This document shows positions 7,930-13,786 of a stretch of 16,748 nt of DNA, piece by piece (the stretch's first letter is position 1; every line of letters starts with the position of its first letter). The notes beneath the pieces were generated by a model. The model had not been told where the DNA came from and searched no databases. It saw only the letters and a list, made by a program, of their open reading frames with translations. A program made the translations under genes and the position numbers. The stretch comes from Cytophagales bacterium (GTDB lineage: Bacteria > Bacteroidota > Bacteroidia > Cytophagales > Cyclobacteriaceae). The DNA lies in the NCBI GenBank assembly GCA_003500135.1, contig DNTA01000251.1, forward strand, positions 1 through 16,748, in the 5' to 3' direction.

Positions 7930-8613
7930 ATGTACAAAAAAACTTTCACTATTCCTGTTTTTCTATTCATCATGGGCTTTGCAACGCAGTTAAATGCCCA
8001 GTCCCCATGTGAAACTTGCGATAAACCCGGTGATTTCTGCTACACCGATTCGCTCTTTGAAGATTTCTGTGCTTCATTCGAGGTTGATCAATCATTTTTT
8101 ACCTTAAATGTTGGTAAAAAAGATAAGGAAATACCACTTCCCGATAGTGCGGATAATGTGCAGTACTATCAGTTTTTGGCTGGTCAAAGAAAACTAAAAC
8201 TCGATATTGACGAGGTTTTGTTCATTCAAAGGGCGCTGCCCGAATGGGATTTTGCCAAAAGGGATATTGGAATTGTATATGATGAAGACAGTTTGGGTTT
8301 AAAAATATTGGAAAAAGGATCAGGTGTGTTGCCGGATTCCGGGCAGAATGTAACGGTTCATTACACGGGTTCTTTAAGTGACGGAACTATCTTCGATAGC
8401 TCATATGAGCGGAAGGCGCCATTTACTTTTCAGGTAGGCACTGGCAGGATTATTAAGGGATGGAATATGGCCATTACTAAATTGCCTGTGGGTAGCAAGG
8501 CCCTTGTCAGGATACCACCGGAATTGGGATATGGAAAAAGGGGAGCGGGCGGAGTGATACCCCCAAATGCCGTTCTTTATTTTGAATTAGAAGTATTAGA
8601 AGTAAGCGATTAA
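7930..8613 (+). CDS. Secreted FKBP-type peptidyl-prolyl cis-trans isomerase
   Basis: A 227-aa exported prolyl isomerase that would assist folding of envelope proteins. A signal peptide covers about residues 1-24 (basic MYKK, hydrophobic core, cleavage after LNAQ). A cysteine-containing segment (C27, C30, C37, C47) and a linker follow. The FKBP domain occupies about 120-226 and keeps the classical active-site set: Tyr145 in VHYTG, Asp156 in FDSS, Phe165 or Phe167, Ile174-Ile175-Lys-Gly-Trp178, Tyr201 in GYG and Phe218 near the end. The gene sits 6 bp after uvrA and 12 bp before an unknown exported protein, so it is probably co-transcribed with both. The fold and activity call is firm; periplasmic versus surface location is not decided, since no lipobox is seen. 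Confidence 0.93.
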   Translation: MYKKTFTIPVFLFIMGFATQLNAQSPCETCDKPGDFCYTDSLFEDFCASFEVDQSFFTLNVGKKDKEIPLPDSADNVQYYQFLAGQRKLKLDIDEVLFIQRALPEWDFAKRDIGIVYDEDSLGLKILEKGSGVLPDSGQNVTVHYTGSLSDGTIFDSSYERKAPFTFQVGTGRIIKGWNMAITKLPVGSKALVRIPPELGYGKRGAGGVIPPNAVLYFELEVLEVSD

Positions 8614-8625
8614 AAAACTTCGATC

Positions 8626-9765
8626 ATGAAAATTACATGTATTGCAATAATATTCGCCTTAACTACCTCGGTATTTCAACCTTTATCAGCCCAGGACGAA
8701 GAAGAAATAAATGTAGTAGGTTATCGATTTCTTGACTATCAATCTGGTTATATGCCCGACAAATTATTGTCAGGAAAAACCGCTGTACTTGTAAGCGTTC
8801 CTCCAAAACCGGGCACATCGATCAGAGGTGACTGGAAAGGGTTAAGTAAATCGGCGCATAGCACATTTGCAGATCTTGGTGTGGATGCCGTAAAGTACTA
8901 TTATCCCGATGATATAATGGCAGGCCCCGAAGTAACGGAGGCGGTTGCCGAAGAAATGGCCCAACGTGGCATCGATAACCTGATCGTTTTAAGCAGGGTA
9001 GCGCTCAAAATCGCCGGTAAAGATACTGAAAGGTTTGTCATAGTAGTGACACCCTACAATGGTAAGGCAAGCTTAATTGATAATGGACAGCCTGCCTGGA
9101 AAGACCAGAATAAAAATCTGGATAAAGTGTTAAAAAAATTCACAAAAGCAGTAAGTAGAAGTGGCCTGAATAAGGAAAATCTTTTGGTATTGGATCGTCC
9201 GGAATTTTTCGAGGGGTTCGATATTATTACCAAAAAGAGGTTTAAATCATTTCCCAGGGATTTGAGAATTGATAAACTGGCGATTCCCGTTTTTGATGAT
9301 GTAGAAATCCCGGGCGACATACCGGGTGGTGCGCTGAATAACCGTATAAGAAAAGATGCAGAACAAGCTAACCGGGTGAACGATCGGCTTAATACCGACC
9401 TGAAAAGAATGTTTGAAGCATATCCCTTTGAAAAAGGTTTTGTGGAGCACACCAACGATAGCGAAGCTTTAAGAAGACAAGGCTATCATTATATTTTGCT
9501 GAAACTGAATACCTCCGGGGAAATGATCCGAAAATTTTTGGGATACGAGCCCGATGATATGAGTGAGGAGTTTGTCACCGTAAAGAAGGCCTCTTCAGGC
9601 ATAATTATGCGAAGAATACCCAAAAAAGCTCCGGTTTACAAATATTACATTAAGCATATCTACTCGGGTGACATTTATCTTGGAGAACGTTGGGATGCCG
9701 ACGAAACGTGGGGAGATGCATTAAAGAATTTTATGGGCCCTATGATTGAAGCGCTAAAAGATTAA
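8626..9765 (+). CDS. Uncharacterised exported protein
   Basis: I do not recognise a named family. The 379-aa product begins with a signal peptide (MKITCIAIIF, hydrophobic core, likely cleavage after LSAQ at residue 23) and then an acidic DEEE stretch. The mature protein has no membrane segment and no lipobox; it is charged and rich in Lys/Arg and Asp/Glu. Visible segments include a beta-strand-like AVLVSVPP (53-60), an alternating pattern around NLIVLSRVALKIAG, a very basic and acidic central region (KSFPRDLRIDKLAIPVF), and an aromatic C-terminus with YKYYIKHIYSGDIYLG and WDADETW. It is the third gene of the uvrA-FKBP run, 12 bp after the isomerase, so it may be a folding client or partner of it (inference). 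It ends tail to tail with the SDR gene, the two stops sharing TTAA. Confidence 0.85.
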   Translation: MKITCIAIIFALTTSVFQPLSAQDEEEINVVGYRFLDYQSGYMPDKLLSGKTAVLVSVPPKPGTSIRGDWKGLSKSAHSTFADLGVDAVKYYYPDDIMAGPEVTEAVAEEMAQRGIDNLIVLSRVALKIAGKDTERFVIVVTPYNGKASLIDNGQPAWKDQNKNLDKVLKKFTKAVSRSGLNKENLLVLDRPEFFEGFDIITKKRFKSFPRDLRIDKLAIPVFDDVEIPGDIPGGALNNRIRKDAEQANRVNDRLNTDLKRMFEAYPFEKGFVEHTNDSEALRRQGYHYILLKLNTSGEMIRKFLGYEPDDMSEEFVTVKKASSGIIMRRIPKKAPVYKYYIKHIYSGDIYLGERWDADETWGDALKNFMGPMIEALKD

Positions 9766-11207
9766 CCCTTTGGGCCATTTGCCAGCACCTGAGCCAACTT
9801 TCTGAAGATCAATTCATGAAAAGGCAATATGAGGTACCAGTATAATCGTCCCAACAAACCGTTGGGACGAAATGTCGCGGTTTGAATTAAGACAGCTTGT
9901 TGTTGGCTATGATCAATTTTAAATTCTAGCCAGGCTTCTCCGGGTAGTTTCATTTCGGCATATAGAAGTAATCTACCTTCATTTTTATCAGCAAAAAGGA
10001 CACGCCAGAAGTCAAGCGCGTCACCTGGCTTCAAATCAGAAGGGCTTCTTCTGCCGCGTCTTAAGCCTATACCGCCAACCATTTGATCCATAAATCCCCT
10101 GATCTGCCAAAGCCAGTTCCCATAATACCAGCCTGATTCTCCGCCAATTGACCAAATCCGATCAATGGCTTCTTCTACTTTACCATGAATACTTACTTTT
10201 CTGCTATCGTGGAGACAACCAAACTTCGGCAATTCTACATATTTACTCATTTTCGGGCTAATATCGCCGCCGGAAATCGCATCTTTCCAGCTGGATATAA
10301 CTTCATTTTGCTTAATCTTATCGAATGCAAGCCTTATTGAATCTTTGTAAGGGATGAGGTCTACAGGTACAATCTCTTCAATTCCTTTGTTTTTTACCGT
10401 AACCTCAATGTTCATGCTTTCGACGAGACTACGGGCAAGGTTGAATGAGGTTGAAGTAACAAAAAAGAGCCAGAGCGAAGATAAATTTGGTGTAAGCACA
10501 GGCACTTTGATAATCCATCGGCGCAACCCCCTCACTTCGGCAAATTGCAACATCATATCTTTGTAGGTCAGCACATCCGGTCCTCCAATATCGAATATTC
10601 TATTGTAGGAATCTTCCTGTAGCATTACACCGGTAAGATAATCAATTACGTTTCGTATGGCGATTGGCTGGCAAAGCGTATCTATCCATCTAGGTGCGAT
10701 CATGACAGGTAGCTTTTCCACGAGGTCACGGGTGATCTCAAAAGAGGCGCCACCTGAACCGATAATTATCGCAGCACGCAGAATAGTCGTATTAATACCA
10801 CTTGACCTTAATATTTCCTCTACGTTCTTTCTAGACTGTAAGTGGCGGCTTAAACTATCGTCATTTACAATGCCAGATAAGTAAATTATCTGGTTGACTT
10901 TTGTCTTGTCGACCCACAGGCAAAAATTTTTTGCAGCTTTTTCTTCGAGTGTTTCAAATTCTTTAAATGAAGCCCCCATGGAATGTACCAGGTAAAAAGC
11001 CACATCAATCTTTGATGGCAATTCCGGTAATTGATCAGGTTTTAAGAGGTCTCCTTCTATCCATTTTATGGTAGTTTGATTTAGCCATTCTTCACCCAAT
11101 CTTTTTTTATCACGTATCAAACCATAAAGTTGAATATCTCGTTGTAATAATACATTAAGCAAACGCCTGCCAATATATCCTGTCGCACCTGTTATCAATA
11201 TGTTCAT
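9762..11207 (-). CDS. NAD(P)-binding SDR-family protein with C-terminal DUF2867 (YbjT-like)
   Basis: A 481-aa two-domain protein. The N-terminal half (about 1-290) is an extended or atypical short-chain dehydrogenase with the Rossmann glycine motif TGATGYIG (6-13), the segment FYLVHSMGA (near 71-79), the strand IIYLSGIV and the region FDIGGPDVLTYKDM, as in YbjT/NDUFA9-like proteins. The C-terminal part (about 300-481) resembles DUF2867, ending with FRPNGLLGRLYWY and LPFHELIF. The reaction is unknown; the family may bind NAD(P)H and a lipid or quinone-like ligand. The gene is alone on its strand, with a 202-bp spacer upstream. A perfect 10-bp hairpin lies inside its 3' end. Family assignment is firm, function is not. 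Confidence 0.88.
   Translation of the reverse strand: MNILITGATGYIGRRLLNVLLQRDIQLYGLIRDKKRLGEEWLNQTTIKWIEGDLLKPDQLPELPSKIDVAFYLVHSMGASFKEFETLEEKAAKNFCLWVDKTKVNQIIYLSGIVNDDSLSRHLQSRKNVEEILRSSGINTTILRAAIIIGSGGASFEITRDLVEKLPVMIAPRWIDTLCQPIAIRNVIDYLTGVMLQEDSYNRIFDIGGPDVLTYKDMMLQFAEVRGLRRWIIKVPVLTPNLSSLWLFFVTSTSFNLARSLVESMNIEVTVKNKGIEEIVPVDLIPYKDSIRLAFDKIKQNEVISSWKDAISGGDISPKMSKYVELPKFGCLHDSRKVSIHGKVEEAIDRIWSIGGESGWYYGNWLWQIRGFMDQMVGGIGLRRGRRSPSDLKPGDALDFWRVLFADKNEGRLLLYAEMKLPGEAWLEFKIDHSQQQAVLIQTATFRPNGLLGRLYWYLILPFHELIFRKLAQVLANGPKG
9846..9870. repeat. Perfect inverted repeat (10-bp stem, 5-nt loop) in the 3' end of the SDR gene
   Basis: TCGTCCCAAC (9846-9855) and GTTGGGACGA (9861-9870) are exact complements around the loop AAACC. 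No T-tract follows on either strand, so it is not a standard intrinsic terminator. It lies 81 bp past the stop of the uvrA-operon gene read on the plus strand, where it could form a 3'-end stem in read-through RNA. Confidence 0.55.
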
Positions 11208-11367
11208 AACTGTTTAACCTTTAGGTAAAATATTACATGTGTTATATTTCAACCATCGCACCAATCTTTAGTGGGATTAAACCTATAACAAATTAGAATA
11301 ACTTTCGTTTAATGATTTAGTATTGTAAAAAAAATAATTTGGTGTTTAAGCCGTATCAATATGTATT

Positions 11368-11375
11368 TATATTTG
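11368..11375 (+). promoter_or_regulatory. Candidate -7 element upstream of the receiver gene (TATATTTG)
   Basis: TATATTTG fits the Bacteroidota TAnnTTTG consensus and lies 34 bp before the ATG at 11410. The nearest upstream TTTG (11338-11341) is 26 bp away, longer than usual, so this is a weak call. A second candidate word, TAACTTTCG (11299-11307), lies further upstream. Confidence 0.3.
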
Positions 11376-11409
11376 TATAAGAAATACAATTTAATGTTGT
11401 ATTTATCAA

Positions 11410-11868
11410 ATGTTTAGAGTTATGTTAACCTCCACATCAGCCATTTATAATCGCGACATTTTAAACTCTTTAAAGACGCGGAAAGAGCAAATAAAGGTAT
11501 TATTGATAGGTAATAATCCAATTGAAATGACCAATGTTTACGATAAATTGAGGTCATATAGATCAAAAAATTACATTGCAGATGTATGCTTCAGTGTACA
11601 AGACAGTGTAAAAAAAATGTTGAAGGCCAAGCCGGATTGTGTACTGATCGATGACAATGTGGTTGTGTCTCAGTTGAAGGAGTTTTTTAACAATTTGAAG
11701 AAAAACGGAAAACTTAAGAATATACCAATTGTACTTTTGAAGAGTACAAATTTTTCTTCAGCAATACAAAATGATGCTCAGGACTATCTGTTAAAAGGCA
11801 ACCTTGACTCTGAGATTTTGAATAACACGATAGAGAAAAATTTAAGGATAAGGCAGTTACAACGTTAA
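11410..11868 (+). CDS. Stand-alone, degenerate receiver-domain (CheY-like) protein
   Basis: A 152-aa protein made of a 28-residue N-terminal extension and one receiver-like domain, with no output domain. The pattern follows CheY: strand 1 KVLLIGNN (29-36), strand 3 CVLIDDN (77-83) with the candidate phospho-acceptor Asp81, strand 4 PIVLL (106-110), and QDYLLKG (124-130) with the conserved Lys129. The acidic pair that normally follows strand 1 and binds Mg2+ is replaced by Gly34-Asn35, Lys111 sits at the usual Thr/Ser switch position, and the segment between strands 4 and 5 is short. It may work without phosphorylation or as a binding adaptor. The start at 11410 is used; an ATG at 11422 is also possible. 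The gene is monocistronic, followed by an intrinsic terminator. Confidence is good for the fold and low for any partner. Confidence 0.75.
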   Translation: MFRVMLTSTSAIYNRDILNSLKTRKEQIKVLLIGNNPIEMTNVYDKLRSYRSKNYIADVCFSVQDSVKKMLKAKPDCVLIDDNVVVSQLKEFFNNLKKNGKLKNIPIVLLKSTNFSSAIQNDAQDYLLKGNLDSEILNNTIEKNLRIRQLQR

Positions 11869-11906
11869 TAGGTTTATTCCCCCTTTGCAAATCAACCAAA
11901 CAAAAG

Positions 11907-11933
11907 AACTTCGGCGATGTCGAAGTTTTTTTT
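11907..11933 (+). terminator. Intrinsic terminator after the receiver gene
   Basis: AACTTCG (11907-11913) pairs with CGAAGTT (11921-11927) around a 7-nt loop, and T residues continue to 11933. It starts 39 bp after the receiver gene stop and separates that gene from glgP. Confidence 0.8.
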
Positions 11934-12084
11934 ATAATGGAAACGTTTGCATTTCAGGGTTCGTCGATAAGACGCTTAAAATAGTCGAGAAAGCGGTTTT
12001 TTCATTTAATAAAATGCGAAAATTGAATTAACTTTCGATATTAATTGAAAACACTTTAATGATTATCCACTAAATTTTGTCAAT

Positions 12085-13740
12085 ATGGCATTAGCAAAGG
12101 AATTTCAACATCCTTATGAATTCGACCCAAAATACGAGAAGGCGGTCGCTTATTTTAGTATGGAATTTGCGATTGACCAGGCTCTTAAAACATATTCAGG
12201 AGGTCTGGGATTTTTGGCCGGTTCTCACATGAGAAGCGCTTACGATCTGAACCAGAATGTAGTAGGAATAGGAGTACTATGGAAATATGGGTATTATGAT
12301 CAGGTAAGAAGAGGCGATCAAACAATGGACGCCTTATTTCAGGAGAAGCTTTACAGCTTTTTGGTTGACACCAAAATCAAATTTCAAATTGAGATCAACA
12401 AACACCCGGTTTGGGTAAAAGCATTGTTTCTTCCGCCCAAGACTTTCGGTACGGTACCTATGTTTTTTCTGAGCACAGATTTGCCTGAAAATGATCACCT
12501 GGCGCAATCAACCTCTCATAAATTGTATGATTCGGATCCGGGCGGAAAAGTTGCTCAATCCATCCTTTTGGGTGTGGGTGGTGCAAAACTTCTGGACGAA
12601 TTGGGCCATGAAGTAGAAAAATACCACCTCAATGAGGCGCACGCTCTTTCTGCAGCTTTTTATTTGTATAACAAGAACAAAGATCTTGACGATTTAAAGG
12701 AAAAACTGGTTTTTACCACTCATACGCCTGAAGAAGCAGGAAATGAAAAGCACGATATCAGGTTTTTGGAGAAACTTGGCTTTTTCTGTGGGGTACCGAT
12801 GGATGAGGTTCGCAAAATGGCAAAAATAGAAGGCGAAGAGTTCAACCACACTCTTGTTGCTTTGCGCTTGTCAAAAATTGCCAATGGTGTATCACGTATT
12901 CACGGCCAGGTCGCGAATAAAATGTGGGGTAAGTACAGCGATATTTGTCCGATTATTTCAATTACCAATGCACAAAATAAAAAGTATTGGGCAGACAAAG
13001 ATCTTTATCGTGCCATGGAATCAAAAGACGATGAGGCGCTCATAGCCAGGAAGAGGCAAATGAAAAGCAACCTGTTTTACCGCGTGGCTGATCAGACGGG
13101 TAAAATATTTGATGATGACGTCCTTACCATTGTATGGGCACGTAGATTTGCGGCCTATAAACGACCTGATTTGATCACACAGGATCAGGAAAGGTTTGGG
13201 AAACTTATCAATAACTCCAAGCGCCCGGTTCAAATCATTTGGGCTGGAAAGCCTTATCCTATGGACTACAATGCACGAAGCATGTTTGACAATTTGGTCC
13301 ATATGAGCAAATATAAAAAAAATGTAGCGGTGCTGGTGGGTTATGAGTTGCACCTTTCAAAATTGCTTAAAGCAGGATCGGATGTATGGTTGAATAACCC
13401 AAGAATTCCTAGAGAGGCTTCCGGTACTTCTGGTATGACAGCAAGTATGAATGGTTCTGTTAACTTTTCTACATATGATGGCTGGATACCTGAATTTGCC
13501 AAACATAAAGTGAACAGCTTTATTGTTCCTGAAGCTGATCTGAAAACCCCAACGCATCAGCAAGACGTTTCAGATATGGAAAATCTTTTTGACATACTAG
13601 AGAACGATATTTTGCCTACTTACTACGATAATCCAAAAGAATGGTGGAAAATAGTAAAAAGCAGTATGCAGGATGTTTCTCCGTACTTCGACGCTGATAG
13701 AATGGCTTATCAGTACTACGAAAAAGTATACAACTACTAG
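12085..13740 (+). CDS. glgP: Short GT35 alpha-glucan phosphorylase homologue lacking the PLP lysine
   Basis: A 551-aa member of the short alpha-glucan phosphorylase group, which normally cleaves glycogen with phosphate to give glucose-1-phosphate. It starts almost directly at the conserved core: AVAYFSMEFAI and YSGGLGFLAGSHMRSAYDL. The motif TTHTPEEAG places His213 at the position of rabbit His377. ARRFAAYKRPDL (352-363) keeps Arg354 and Lys359, equivalent to phosphate-site Arg569 and Lys574. The cofactor motif reads EASGTSGMTASMNG (444-457): Thr452 (codon ACA) stands where Lys680 would bind pyridoxal phosphate. Phosphorolysis by the usual mechanism is therefore doubtful, though the fold is clear. 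The protein is much shorter than E. coli GlgP (about 815 aa) but typical of the short group. The gene converges on a branching-enzyme gene, so a role in glycogen metabolism is likely. The gene name is by homology only. Confidence 0.9.
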   Translation: MALAKEFQHPYEFDPKYEKAVAYFSMEFAIDQALKTYSGGLGFLAGSHMRSAYDLNQNVVGIGVLWKYGYYDQVRRGDQTMDALFQEKLYSFLVDTKIKFQIEINKHPVWVKALFLPPKTFGTVPMFFLSTDLPENDHLAQSTSHKLYDSDPGGKVAQSILLGVGGAKLLDELGHEVEKYHLNEAHALSAAFYLYNKNKDLDDLKEKLVFTTHTPEEAGNEKHDIRFLEKLGFFCGVPMDEVRKMAKIEGEEFNHTLVALRLSKIANGVSRIHGQVANKMWGKYSDICPIISITNAQNKKYWADKDLYRAMESKDDEALIARKRQMKSNLFYRVADQTGKIFDDDVLTIVWARRFAAYKRPDLITQDQERFGKLINNSKRPVQIIWAGKPYPMDYNARSMFDNLVHMSKYKKNVAVLVGYELHLSKLLKAGSDVWLNNPRIPREASGTSGMTASMNGSVNFSTYDGWIPEFAKHKVNSFIVPEADLKTPTHQQDVSDMENLFDILENDILPTYYDNPKEWWKIVKSSMQDVSPYFDADRMAYQYYEKVYNY

Positions 13741-13745
13741 TTACT

Positions 13746-13779
13746 AATAAAAAAGCTGCCAATTGGCAGCTTTTTTATT
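13746..13779. terminator. Bidirectional intrinsic terminator between glgP and glgB
   Basis: A perfect 34-bp palindrome: AATAAAAAA, then GCTGCC AATT GGCAGC, then TTTTTTATT. The GC-rich stem is flanked by an A-run on one side and a T-run on the other, so it gives a stem plus U-tract in both directions. It starts 5 bp after the phosphorylase stop and lies 7 bp from the branching-enzyme stop. Confidence 0.93.
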
Positions 13780-13786
13780 TAAAGGA

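Noticed and set aside
13021..13353. 110-codon minus-strand frame inside the phosphorylase gene
   Set aside because: Antisense to a conserved enzyme core, with no recognisable features.
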